Shown one piece after another: positions 53,525 to 61,540 of a stretch of DNA of 64,000 nt. Within the stretch, counting starts at the first letter, position 1; each line of letters starts with the position of its first letter. The notes under the pieces are model-generated. The model had not been told where the DNA came from, did not search any database, and worked only from the letters and a program-made list of their open reading frames with translations. The position numbers and the translations under genes were made by a program. The DNA lies in assembly GCA_900696645.1 (NCBI GenBank), contig CAADGV010000030.1, positions 118,767 through 182,766 on the forward strand, in the 5' to 3' direction. The DNA is from an uncultured Chlorobiota bacterium (GTDB taxonomy: Bacteria; Bacteroidota; Ignavibacteria; UBA10030; UBA6906).

Positions 53525-55057
53525 ATGACCATCAGACGCAACATCAGAATTGCTTCGGGCAAAAGAACCCTCGTCTCGATCGACAACTTCGAGATACCGG
53601 AGAACCGTATTACGATCTTGTTGGGCGAATCGGGAATCGGTAAGTCACTCATGTCAAAAGCGTTATACGGACTCCTCGATCCTGACGAACTCGACATTAC
53701 AATTGATGGCGAGCCCTACCGAACTTATCTTGCGCGCCCGGAAACAGCAACGTTGCAACATGAGAGTTTCTTTGTCTTTCAAGAACCTTCTACCCATCTG
53801 AATCCGTTGATGCCGCTTGCAACGCAAATGCGTGAGGGGAGTCTTGGGTTCTCGAAAAGTGAGGAGGCCATCCTCGGCACGCTGTGGCAACACTCGCCGC
53901 CGGATGATGTCAAGAAGATTTTAGACGTGTATCCGAAACCGCATCGCCCGAGCGGCGGCGAGAAGCAGCGCATCCTGCTGGCGATGGCATTCAAGAAGAT
54001 CGACCTTCTCATCGAACGGAAGCAGCCGTCCGAACATGAGATCTTCGTGTTTGATGAGCCGACCGGAAGTCTCGACAATATGTACCGTGATCTCTTTCTG
54101 GAGATGCTATTCGAGCGGTTCCGCAAAGTGGGCTTTACCTGCTTGCTCATCACACATGATTACTCGATGATCGAGAAAATTCACACGAGTCACAAGGACA
54201 TTGTCGGCAAGCTTGTATTCAAGGAAGTGACTCTCGTCGAAGGTAAGCAGTTGCTTGAGGATTTCGACACCGACGCATACCTCGAATGGCTTCATACGCA
54301 GCATCCTTCCGAGAGCGCCGGAAGCAAGACAAGCCGCAGCATTTTGCTGGCAGTGGAAAATGGCACCCGCGTTTTCAATCGTTCGCTGATCATTTCACGT
54401 GATCGTGAAGGCGAGCATCCTTGTTCATTGGAGTTGCATAGTGGAGACATCGTTTACCTCAAAGCAGCAAGCGGTGTTGGCAAAACAACGCTGGTGAAAC
54501 TTGTGATGGGATTGTTGAGAGCCGAACGCCTGAAAGCGCGGCTTGAGACCATGCAGATGGATGAGCAAACGCCGAGGTCATTCTGGCACAAGAATATTTG
54601 GGGACGCAGAATGACAATGGTGTTTCAGCATGCCGATGAAGCATTGAATCCTGAATCAACTGTGAAGGGAACATTCGAGGGTCTGCCCGCGTTGAAGCGA
54701 GCAACGGAGGCCCGGATTGTCAATATCCTCAATGAACTGTTCGATTCGGCTCTCGATGCAAGTTTCCTGAACAAGAAAGTCAAACATCTTAGTGGCGGGC
54801 AGAAACAGCGACTGAATTTGTTGCGTGGCTTTGCTCTTGATACAGATGTGTTGATTCTCGACGAACCGCTGAACGGCTTGGATTTCGAAAGTGCCGGGAA
54901 GGTCATCGCAATGCTTCAGCGAAAGCAGAACGCCGGCAAAGGGATTTGGCTGATTTCTCACAACGAGGAGATTTTTGACAGGATTGTGAGAAAGGAGAAC
55001 GTGTACTACTTGCGGGCGGAGAGCGGCATAGAAAAAGTCGGGCCGACTCGCAATTGA
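53525..55057 (+). CDS. Fused double ABC ATPase (DppD-DppF-like)
   Basis: A 510-residue protein with two complete nucleotide-binding domains. Domain 1 has Walker A 'GESGIGKSLMSKALYG', Q-loop 'FFVFQEPSTHLNP', signature 'PSGGEKQRILLAMAF', Walker B 'IFVFDEPTGSLD' and H-loop 'LLITHDYS'. Domain 2 has 'KAASGVGKTTLVKLVMG' (first Gly of Walker A replaced by Ala), 'TMVFQHADEALNP', 'LSGGQKQRLNLLRG', 'VLILDEPLNGLD' and 'WLISHNEE'. Canonical dipeptide importers use two separate ATPases (DppD, DppF); here one chain carries both. The 'LNP' after each Q-loop is characteristic of the Opp/Dpp group. It ends the operon. Confidence 0.9.
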   Translation: MTIRRNIRIASGKRTLVSIDNFEIPENRITILLGESGIGKSLMSKALYGLLDPDELDITIDGEPYRTYLARPETATLQHESFFVFQEPSTHLNPLMPLATQMREGSLGFSKSEEAILGTLWQHSPPDDVKKILDVYPKPHRPSGGEKQRILLAMAFKKIDLLIERKQPSEHEIFVFDEPTGSLDNMYRDLFLEMLFERFRKVGFTCLLITHDYSMIEKIHTSHKDIVGKLVFKEVTLVEGKQLLEDFDTDAYLEWLHTQHPSESAGSKTSRSILLAVENGTRVFNRSLIISRDREGEHPCSLELHSGDIVYLKAASGVGKTTLVKLVMGLLRAERLKARLETMQMDEQTPRSFWHKNIWGRRMTMVFQHADEALNPESTVKGTFEGLPALKRATEARIVNILNELFDSALDASFLNKKVKHLSGGQKQRLNLLRGFALDTDVLILDEPLNGLDFESAGKVIAMLQRKQNAGKGIWLISHNEEIFDRIVRKENVYYLRAESGIEKVGPTRN

Positions 55058-55136
55058 CAATTCGCAATTCCAAATTCCCACATTCCCTGCCCGAAAATCG
55101 GTAGCATTGAAGTCTTCTCTGTATTAGATTTACGCC

Positions 55137-55676
55137 ATGAAATTCACACCGGAAGAAATGATAACGGCAATGCAGAACGACGACACCTCGTACGACGGCA
55201 AGTTCTTCGTTTGCGTCAAGACGACAAGCATATATTGTTTGCCATCCTGCAAAGCAAAACTGCCGAAGCCCGAGAATGTTGTTTTTCTCGAGTCGCGTGA
55301 GCAGGCGATAGTGGCCGGTTTTCGCGGATGCAAGCGTTGCCGGTCCGAGTTCTATCCGAATACTGAACCTGCGTGGCTCGAACCTGTACTGCGAACCATA
55401 CGCCTGTCGCATTCCCGGAAACTGGCTGAGCAAGCCCTTGCGGATGTTGCAGGAGTTGACATCTCAACCATCCGCCGGTATTTCAAGTCGTACAGAAACA
55501 CAACGCCGATGGCGTATCACAGGAGAATCCGGTTGCAATATGCGCATACACTTCTACAGAACGGCGCCGATTACCTCACGGCGGCATACGAGAGCGGGTT
55601 TGAATCGCCGAGCGGATTCCGCGATGCTTATGTCAGACATTATGGTTACCCACCCGGAAAGACCGATGGCCACTAA
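55137..55676 (+). CDS. ada: AdaA-like methylphosphotriester sensor and regulator
   Basis: A 179-residue protein with the Ada N-terminal zinc domain: Cys34 and Cys38 in 'IYCLPSC' and Cys65 and Cys68 in 'GCKRC'. One of these Cys accepts methyl from DNA phosphotriesters and switches on DNA binding. An AraC-type helix-turn-helix region follows (about residues 95-175, 'LADVAGVDISTIRRYFKSY', 'AAYESGFESPSGFRDAY'). It should activate alkylation-damage repair. The alkyltransferase domain is on a separate gene that overlaps its stop by 11 bases, as in the Bacillus adaA-adaB arrangement. Confidence 0.92.
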   Translation: MKFTPEEMITAMQNDDTSYDGKFFVCVKTTSIYCLPSCKAKLPKPENVVFLESREQAIVAGFRGCKRCRSEFYPNTEPAWLEPVLRTIRLSHSRKLAEQALADVAGVDISTIRRYFKSYRNTTPMAYHRRIRLQYAHTLLQNGADYLTAAYESGFESPSGFRDAYVRHYGYPPGKTDGH

Positions 55677-56196
55677 AGCAATCATCTATACAGTCATACA
55701 GAGTCCGATTGGAGAATTCGTTGCCGGAATGACGGACAAAGGCTGCAGTCTGTTTGAATTTCACGACAGAGGCGGGTTTGAACGCATTGAGGCTCGAATG
55801 CTGAAGCGTTACAATCTTGGGATGAAGAGGGGAATGAATGATCTTCTCCGTGAAATCGAGCGGCAGTCGGGTGAATACTTCAACGGCACGCGAAAAGATT
55901 TCGACTTGCCTCTTGATCAAAAAGGAACGGCATTCGAAAAAGATGTCTGGAATGCGCTTGTCAAAATTCCCTTCGGTGAAACACGATCATACGGGGAAGT
56001 GGCGGCGCAGTTGGGAAAACGGGGCGCTGCCCGCGCAGTCGGCCGCGCAAACGGCATGAATTACATCCCGATCATCATCCCGTGTCACCGCGTGATTGAC
56101 GGTGACGGGAACTTGCACGGTTACGGCGGCGGGTTGTGGCGCAAGCGATGGCTGCTGGAACACGAAGGGGCAATTCCGATGCAGATGTTTGACTGA
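55666..56196 (+). CDS. ogt: Methylated-DNA-protein cysteine methyltransferase
   Basis: I start at ATG 55666; an open frame extends further upstream but lies inside ada. The 176-residue protein has the active-site 'IPCHRVIDGDGNLHGYGGG', the helix-turn-helix 'SYGEVAAQLGKRGAARAVG' with the Arg finger, and the conserved N-terminal 'VIQSPIGEFVAGMTDKGC'. It removes methyl groups from O6-methylguanine onto its own Cys. Overlap with ada implies coupled expression. Confidence 0.95.
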   Translation: MATKAIIYTVIQSPIGEFVAGMTDKGCSLFEFHDRGGFERIEARMLKRYNLGMKRGMNDLLREIERQSGEYFNGTRKDFDLPLDQKGTAFEKDVWNALVKIPFGETRSYGEVAAQLGKRGAARAVGRANGMNYIPIIIPCHRVIDGDGNLHGYGGGLWRKRWLLEHEGAIPMQMFD

Positions 56197-56211
56197 ACTT
56201 ACCGCGGAGAG

Positions 56212-56682
56212 CTACTCCATCTCCATTCTATCAAACGCAAGTTCAAGGCTTTCCACCAACACATCCTTTCCTTTTGCCTGTAATGTTGAAAACGAATATC
56301 GTACAGGCCACGCTCTCCTGAATTTCCACGTGAGGACAGTATTCGTTCGATCCTCGTTCTGCAGCGAGATTGTGACATTGCGGAACGCATTCCGGTCGCC
56401 GTTGCGTACCTGATCCAGCCATTGATAAAGATCAAGCGTACCGATGACGCCGCGTCGCAACGTGACATTGCCGTAGTGGGCGCGGCCGGGGAGTTTCCGT
56501 GTTTCCGAGACGCGTTCGTTGCCGTTGCGGTATTCAATCACGTCAATGGAAACGTCGGGCAGCACGACTTCCGAAAATCCCGCCTGCAATGATTGCGGGT
56601 CGCCCGTTCCGAGATTGACAAGATAGTTGTAGTTGCCGTAGGGATCGTTGCGCTGCACAGCCGCTGCAGATTGTTTTGCCAT
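56212..56682 (-). CDS. Contractile-tail tube protein (T4 gp19-like), orphan
   Basis: A 156-residue protein with features of the gp19/PVC-type tube family: 'RNDPYGNYNYLVNLGTG' at the start, 'AGFSEVVLPDVSIDVIEYR', 'LPGRAHYGNVTLRRGVIGTL', 'LDLYQWLDQVRNG', and the end 'KDVLVESLELAFDRMEME'. Such proteins stack into the inner tube of phage tails and contractile injection systems. No sheath, baseplate, spike or ATPase gene occurs nearby, so it is either an orphan or part of a reduced apparatus. GAGGAGTG lies seven bases upstream of the start. Confidence 0.85.
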   Translation of the reverse strand: MAKQSAAAVQRNDPYGNYNYLVNLGTGDPQSLQAGFSEVVLPDVSIDVIEYRNGNERVSETRKLPGRAHYGNVTLRRGVIGTLDLYQWLDQVRNGDRNAFRNVTISLQNEDRTNTVLTWKFRRAWPVRYSFSTLQAKGKDVLVESLELAFDRMEME

Positions 56683-56688
56683 GATGGT

Positions 56689-57144
56689 TCACTCCTCTGG
56701 AATTGTTGGGTTCTGTTTGTAATGCAGGATGATGATATCGGAGTATATTGAGAGGTCGTGATGAAGGATTGCCGAATACCGCTTGCCTTCCCTATCACGC
56801 CACTGCAACGTCGCATCAATCTGCATCGGCTGCTTGCGACGAAAGTAGGAATCGCTGCTGTCGAGAAATGTTCTGATGCTTCGCTCCGGAGCAAGAAAAG
56901 CAATGTTCCGGAACATCACAAGTTGTGACATTTCACATTCACCCCCCAATCCCGTAAACCGCTTGTTGAACTTCGTCTTCACATCAAGCGCAGGCTCATT
57001 CCCGATATTTCTGATCTCGACAGACAAAAGTCCATCTTCAAACACAAAGTCCAGAATAACATCAGGAGATGAGGATGGCGTCTCTTCTTTCCGGTCTGCC
57101 GCAGCGCCTGACGTTGCAGGTTTCTGTTTTCGTTTTCTGATCAT
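56689..57144 (-). CDS. Basic beta-rich protein, unknown (tube-protein operon)
   Basis: A 151-residue protein. After a Lys/Arg-rich start ('MIRKRKQKPATSG') comes a single domain with 'SVEIRNIGNEPALDVKTKF' and 'NIAFLAPERSIRTFLDSS', the pattern of an immunoglobulin-like or CARDB-type beta sandwich. No signal peptide is evident. It starts four bases inside the upstream small gene and ends six bases before the tube gene's ATG, so all three are probably cotranscribed. Confidence 0.6.
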   Translation of the reverse strand: MIRKRKQKPATSGAAADRKEETPSSSPDVILDFVFEDGLLSVEIRNIGNEPALDVKTKFNKRFTGLGGECEMSQLVMFRNIAFLAPERSIRTFLDSSDSYFRRKQPMQIDATLQWRDREGKRYSAILHHDLSIYSDIIILHYKQNPTIPEE

Positions 57145-57401
57145 TTCGTGTCCGAAAGATGCGGCGGTTTGAATCCGCGGTATGTGTCGAAGCGTGAATC
57201 ATAGAAAACGATGTTGAAACTACTATCTCTCAACGTGCCGCCTGATGGATAGAGGTAGAATTCAGAGAGTGTGCCGGTAATCTTGTTGACCGGCTTTCCG
57301 TTCTCTGTGTAGAACTTCAGCGTATAGTAGCCGAGCATGAACGGTGCAGTCTTGAGTTGCTCGAGTATGTTCTCGTCCCGAAACAGATAGAGGTCGCCCA
57401 C
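57141..57401 (-). CDS. Small unknown protein upstream of the tube gene
   Basis: An 86-residue acidic-aromatic protein without signal peptide or membrane segment ('MLGYYTLKFYTENGKPVNKI', 'FNIVFYDSRFDTYRGFKPP'), probably beta-rich. No family is recognised. It overlaps the next gene by four bases and begins 13 bases after the SDR gene ends on the same strand. Confidence 0.55.
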   Translation of the reverse strand: MGDLYLFRDENILEQLKTAPFMLGYYTLKFYTENGKPVNKITGTLSEFYLYPSGGTLRDSSFNIVFYDSRFDTYRGFKPPHLSDTK

Positions 57402-57414
57402 TCATCGTCTCCGC

Positions 57415-58191
57415 TCAAGTGGCTCTTCGATGTACCATTGTCACCGTCGCCTGGTCGGTCGGCGTCAACTGTAATTCATTTATGTTTACATGCGGGGGAC
57501 GTGCAGCGCAGAACACAACCGCTTCCGCTACATCGCGTCCTGTCAGCGGCGTCATGCCGAGGTACGTTTTCGATGCCCGCTCTTTGTCGCCATGAAACCG
57601 TACCCTGCTGAATTCGGTTTCCACCAATCCGGGATCAACGCTGGTGACGCGGATTGCTGTGCCAAGCAGATCCATCCGCAGACTTCGGGTCAGCCCTGTG
57701 ACGGCAAACTTTGTTGCGCTGTAAACATTTCCCATAGGGTAGGTTTGATGTCCGGCAATCGAGCCGATGTTGATGATATGTCCGGTGTTGCGCTTGACCA
57801 TTGCGGGAAGCAGGCAGCGTGTAACATAGAGCAGACCTTTGATGTTGGTATCAATCATCTCCTCCCAATCTTCAACATCTCCCTCATGCAACTTGGCAAG
57901 TCCGCGGGCAAGTCCCGCATTGTTTACGAGGATGTCTATCGTTTTCCACTCATGAGGAAGGGAAGAAAAAGCCCTTTCAACCTCCGTCCGGTTGCGAACA
58001 TCGAGTTGGATCGTGTGGATGTTAATAGAGCAGGATGATCGGAGTTTCTCTGCCAGCGTCTCAATCCGGTCCTTTCTCCTCGCGATAAGAAGGAGATTGC
58101 AACCTTCCCTGGCGAATTCTTCTGCACACGCCGCGCCGATTCCGGCAGACGCTCCGGTGATGCAAACAATCTTTCCTTTGAGCGATTCCAC
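57415..58191 (-). CDS. Short-chain dehydrogenase/reductase
   Basis: A 258-residue classical SDR. The cofactor loop is 'TGASAGIGAACAEEFAREG', followed by 'NNAGLARG', catalytic Ser in 'NIGSIAGHQ', Tyr and Lys in 'YSATKFAVTG', and 'VDPGLVETEFS'. The Arg pair after the second strand ('LIARRKDR') suggests NADP(H). It starts with GTG, overlapping the peptidase gene's stop by one base. The substrate is unknown. The closest named group is the YdfG/serine-dehydrogenase type. Confidence 0.9.
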   Translation of the reverse strand: MESLKGKIVCITGASAGIGAACAEEFAREGCNLLLIARRKDRIETLAEKLRSSCSINIHTIQLDVRNRTEVERAFSSLPHEWKTIDILVNNAGLARGLAKLHEGDVEDWEEMIDTNIKGLLYVTRCLLPAMVKRNTGHIINIGSIAGHQTYPMGNVYSATKFAVTGLTRSLRMDLLGTAIRVTSVDPGLVETEFSRVRFHGDKERASKTYLGMTPLTGRDVAEAVVFCAARPPHVNINELQLTPTDQATVTMVHRRAT

Positions 58192-59867
58192 TATTTGACT
58201 CCTTCCGCAAGCGGATAACGCGGAGCAATGTCTGTGGGGATGGACGTCATCTTGTCGAGTGCAGCTTTCATTTCGGGACGCATCACGCCGTAGGTATCGA
58301 GCATTGCTTTCGCCTTGTCGTAACTTCCTTCGGCTTGGATTGTCATGATTGCGGAAGTCAGTTTTGTGACTGCCTGTTTGATCTTGTCAAAATTGACGCT
58401 GAACGTGCCGCTTGCAGCGTCGTGCACAAATGCGCCTTCATCAATCAGATAATTGAACTGAAGTGCAATACCTTTGCCGTGCGCTTCGTTCAACCCGAAC
58501 CGGACCGAACGGAATGCGCTCGCAAGGAATGTCACATACATCTGCCTTTCAAACGATTTGTCGACAACACCCTTGTCGATCAAGTATTGCAACGCCCACA
58601 ATCCGCTGATGTCGGCTTTTGCTTCTTCAAACGCCGAGGAGAGTTCCTTCATTGCCTGACGGACGGTTGTCTGCTTGCCGTCAACCGTAATGCTGTGCGG
58701 CCCGAGGCCGTGCATCAATTCGTGGGCTAAAATGTGAGTGAAGAACGGCTCGAAGGCGATCAGGCCGCGCTCATCCAGAGCAATGGCGACGCTGGAAATC
58801 GGCACAAGGATGTTCCTGAATTTCGCCTCCTGTACGTTTTTCAACATCACCCGCTTGCTTCCTTTTTCCTTTGTTACCTTCTCGTCGTTGGGCAGATTGA
58901 AGGCTGCTGTTTGCACGCCTTTGTTTGCCTCTCCGCCGTTCACAACTACATCAACAACGCGAATAGGGGCCAGCGCTCCGAGTTTCGGATTTCTGTACTT
59001 CTTGTCGATGGGGAGATTGTTTTCCAAATCCTGCAGCTCGTTTGAGAATTTCGAGAGCTTGTTTGTCTCTTCATCGTTGCGCAGCGTGATGAACGCCTCG
59101 AACGCCGCCTTGTAATTAAACAACTCATCCATATAGACTTCGTACGGACCGATAGTCGGTTCAATAGGGGCATCAAGCTCCATCCACGCAACGTCACTGG
59201 CGTAGTAATCGTTGCTCAGGAATGCGTCTGCACGTTTTGTCAGAAAATTCTTCAACGATTTGTTATCGGTCAATGCCGCGGCTTCGCGCAGCAAATCGGC
59301 CGCAGGCTCAAGCCACCGGCGGTATTCGTCGCTGTAGGAGACGAGCTTGAGTTTTCCGTTCTCATCACGACGGATTGTATAGAAGAACCCCCTTGCCTTT
59401 TCTTGATCCTTTTTGGAAAGTGTCCCAACCCATTCCTCAAATTCTTCTTTCGTCATATCTTCCGGGTAGAAGTTCGCGCCCGCCGGTTTCGGATAGGGGA
59501 CGCCTTCCACAAATGCGGAATCGTGGTCGAGTCCTGACCAGGGACCTTTGTTCAGCATGAACATCTTATACCGGAGTTTCCCTTCAGCGGAGGTATCGGC
59601 GGCGAGTTGTTCTTTCAACGCAACATTGCCGCTCCAGACCTGACGGAGGTACACTTCATCCATCAACCGCGAGGCCTCGATGAGTTTGTCGAGTGCCTGG
59701 CGGTCGCCGGCAGAAAGTTGCGAGACATCGGCAGTGATTTCCGTTGGAGCGAAGCGATTGAGTTTTGCTGCGAGGGGTGATTCCATGGTGGTGTCCTGAG
59801 GTTTTGAACATCCGATGATGAGTGTGAACGTACACGCCACAAGCGGCACGACGAGGGAAAGTTTCAT
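58191..59867 (-). CDS. Lipoprotein zinc peptidase, DPP III (M49)-like
   Basis: ATG 59867 has AAAGG upstream and gives a lipoprotein signal ending 'FTLIIGC'. The 558-residue protein has a zinc site 'HILAHELMHGLGPH' and a downstream 'FEEAKADISGLWALQ' that supplies the third ligand Glu. These match the two motifs of dipeptidyl peptidase III, except that the first is a five-residue HExxH instead of HExxGH and the second is EEAKAD rather than EECRAD. A HExxH variant is known from Caldithrix DPP III. It probably trims peptides in the periplasm or at the outer membrane. Confidence 0.8.
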   Translation of the reverse strand: MKLSLVVPLVACTFTLIIGCSKPQDTTMESPLAAKLNRFAPTEITADVSQLSAGDRQALDKLIEASRLMDEVYLRQVWSGNVALKEQLAADTSAEGKLRYKMFMLNKGPWSGLDHDSAFVEGVPYPKPAGANFYPEDMTKEEFEEWVGTLSKKDQEKARGFFYTIRRDENGKLKLVSYSDEYRRWLEPAADLLREAAALTDNKSLKNFLTKRADAFLSNDYYASDVAWMELDAPIEPTIGPYEVYMDELFNYKAAFEAFITLRNDEETNKLSKFSNELQDLENNLPIDKKYRNPKLGALAPIRVVDVVVNGGEANKGVQTAAFNLPNDEKVTKEKGSKRVMLKNVQEAKFRNILVPISSVAIALDERGLIAFEPFFTHILAHELMHGLGPHSITVDGKQTTVRQAMKELSSAFEEAKADISGLWALQYLIDKGVVDKSFERQMYVTFLASAFRSVRFGLNEAHGKGIALQFNYLIDEGAFVHDAASGTFSVNFDKIKQAVTKLTSAIMTIQAEGSYDKAKAMLDTYGVMRPEMKAALDKMTSIPTDIAPRYPLAEGVK

Positions 59868-59934
59868 GATTGCCTTTCGTGATTGCGTATTTTTGATGAG
59901 AGAAATCTTCAAGTTGTCCGGGCTATTCTCAGCA

Positions 59935-60025
59935 AACCGTTAAAACGGTTGGCAATGAAATATTCTAATGGCACCCCACGACTTAAGTCGTGGGCTGGAG
60001 AAGAAAACGAGTTTTGTAATCGTTT
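59935..60025. repeat. REP-like cluster of palindromes
   Basis: Three inverted repeats lie in 91 bases. They are AACCGTT-AA-AACGGTT (59935-59950), a perfect 20-bp palindrome from CCCACGACTT to AAGTCGTGGG (59975-59994), and AAACGA/TCGTTT (60005-60025). They sit between the minus-strand M49-like gene's start and the yceI terminator. Similar palindromic intergenic units occur in many bacteria, some mobilised by RAYT transposases. None is encoded in this window. Confidence 0.7.
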
Positions 60026-60109
60026 CAACGACTTCCCAAGGTTTTCAACCAAGGTAAAGATAGGAAGGGCGGGGGGGAGAAGCAATTTCAACTGTGTGTG
60101 GACGCAAAG

Positions 60110-60141
60110 CAGCCCGCGCAGCATCAAGCTGTCGCGGGCTG
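60110..60141 (-). terminator. Strong hairpin downstream of yceI
   Basis: CAGCCCGCG (60110-60118) pairs with CGCGGGCTG (60133-60141) and the stem continues with CAGC/GCTG past one bulged base, about 13 bp in all. It lies 25 bases after the yceI stop on the minus strand. The following minus-strand bases (CTTTGCG) give only a short U tract. Confidence 0.6.
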
Positions 60142-60165
60142 AGTTTCCGGGTGAGAGTTTTACGG

Positions 60166-60711
60166 CTACGCCGCCTTCGATGCCGCCAGGGCTTTTGTAA
60201 ACTCGGCAAGAATTTCTATCTTTACCTCATTGCTTACCACAACTCCGCCGGCTTCCGTTACACCGTTCCATTGCAGACCGAAATCGAACCGGTTCAACTT
60301 TGTACGGATTTCAAATCCCGCTACTTGGATTCCGTCGAAGCTGGATACTGTGCCGTTGTACACGACATCAAGCGAGATTTCCTTCGTAACGCCCCTCATG
60401 GTCAGATTGCCCGAGATCTGCAATTCGTGGTCCGAAATGTTCTTGACGGATGTGGATGTGAATGACAACTTCGGATGCCGTTCTGCATCGAAGAAATCAG
60501 AGGATTTCAGATGCGCATCACGCTGGTCGTTCTTTGTGCTGATGCTTGCGACTTCAGCTTCGAACGAGATCTTCGCATCGCTGAAGTCACCGTTTTCAGC
60601 TTCGATTGATGCATCAAACCGTTCGAACCCGCCCGTTACTGTCGAGATAACGAGATGTTTCACTTTGAAGTTCACTTCGGAGTGGGCTTGATCGATGTTC
60701 CACAGTGCCAT
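60166..60711 (-). CDS. YceI-family lipid-binding protein
   Basis: ATG 60711 is supported by AAAGGA upstream. The 181-residue protein starts 'ALWNIDQAHSEVNFKVKHLV' and contains 'VSSFDGIQVAGFEIRTKLNR' and 'FDFGLQWNG', the YceI lipocalin-like pattern. There is no signal peptide at this start, so it would be cytosolic, unlike periplasmic E. coli YceI. Homologues bind polyisoprenoids or amphiphiles. The Crp/Fnr gene upstream on the same strand is a candidate regulator. Confidence 0.9.
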   Translation of the reverse strand: MALWNIDQAHSEVNFKVKHLVISTVTGGFERFDASIEAENGDFSDAKISFEAEVASISTKNDQRDAHLKSSDFFDAERHPKLSFTSTSVKNISDHELQISGNLTMRGVTKEISLDVVYNGTVSSFDGIQVAGFEIRTKLNRFDFGLQWNGVTEAGGVVVSNEVKIEILAEFTKALAASKAA

Positions 60712-60846
60712 GACTTGTTCCTTTCGTATATGGGTTGTTATATGTTGTTTACAAACTAAACAAATATAACACTCGGACATGTGCCTGCACATTCACATAG
60801 GGTAAGAAATAGCGTGAAACCGTAAGAACGCAGGATGTTGAGCCGT

Positions 60847-61431
60847 TCAGCTTTTTGAGGCAAGTTCCTTGCGGATCCGGCTGAGCGATTGAGGCGTAAT
60901 GCCGAGGTAGGATGCAATCTGATGTTGCGGAACCTGCTCGAGCAGGGTGGGGTATGTCTTAACGAACGCGAGATAGCGTTCTTCGGCGGAAGCGCTTAAC
61001 GTTGCATTGATGCGTTTGTGGGCGGCGATTTGGTTCGCTTCGAGAAGCAATCGGAAGAACCGTTCTATTTTCGGGACGGTTTCCATCAAATTTTCCCGGT
61101 CGTTCTTCTCGAGAAGCAGTACTTCGGAATCCTGAAGCGCATCAATATTGTGCACGGAAGGCGTTCCCGAAAGAAAACTGTTGAGGTCGGCAACCCACCA
61201 ATCTGCAACTGCAAACTGAATGATATGCTCATCTCCTTTGTGGTCGACAGAATACTCGCGTAAACATCCGCCCGTTACAAAAGCGAGATGCCTGCATGCA
61301 TCACCTTCTTGGAGCAGGAACTGCCTTTTCTTGAGCTTCTTGGGGACAAAAAACCGCGTACAAATTTCAAATTCCTCTTTGGTGATGTTGATGCGCTTGC
61401 TTAAGTGTGTGTGGAGAATGTCGTACGTCAT
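60847..61431 (-). CDS. Crp/Fnr-family transcriptional regulator
   Basis: A 194-residue protein with an N-terminal cyclic-nucleotide-binding-like jelly roll (about residues 15-120, 'LLQEGDACRHLAFVTGGCLR') and a C-terminal helix-turn-helix ('HQIASYLGITPQSLSRIRKE'). The phosphate-binding Arg-Ala element of true CRP is not evident, so the ligand may differ. Short Bacteroidota-type family members like this often regulate adjacent stress or antioxidant genes; yceI follows 135 bases downstream. Confidence 0.88.
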   Translation of the reverse strand: MTYDILHTHLSKRINITKEEFEICTRFFVPKKLKKRQFLLQEGDACRHLAFVTGGCLREYSVDHKGDEHIIQFAVADWWVADLNSFLSGTPSVHNIDALQDSEVLLLEKNDRENLMETVPKIERFFRLLLEANQIAAHKRINATLSASAEERYLAFVKTYPTLLEQVPQHQIASYLGITPQSLSRIRKELASKS

Positions 61432-61492
61432 TCCTTAAGAATCCGAATTGAGGTATGCAAAGGTAGCATGAATCATGAGGAAAATCAAACAA

Positions 61493-61517
61493 AAAGCCCC
61501 GCACAGGGCGGGGCTTT
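61493..61517 (-). terminator. Intrinsic terminator, probably original to the T9SS gene
   Basis: AAAGCCCCGC (61493-61502) pairs with GCGGGGCTTT (61508-61517) around ACAGG. On the minus strand the stem is followed by TTTTTGTTTG. It now lies 23 bases downstream of the DUF1670-like gene's stop. If the inserted element is removed, it lies at the same short distance after the stop of the T9SS-exported gene at 62545. Confidence 0.85.
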
Positions 61518-61540
61518 GAGGTTTGGAAAACTACTAACTA

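Noticed and set aside
55438..55665. N-terminal extension of the alkyltransferase reading back into ada
   Set aside because: The extra residues overlap the ada coding region in another frame and do not resemble the family's N-terminus; ATG 55666 has a proper upstream site.
56212..57401. Prophage remnant
   Set aside because: Apart from the tube protein there is no integrase, capsid, terminase, lysis gene or attachment repeat, so calling a prophage is not supported.
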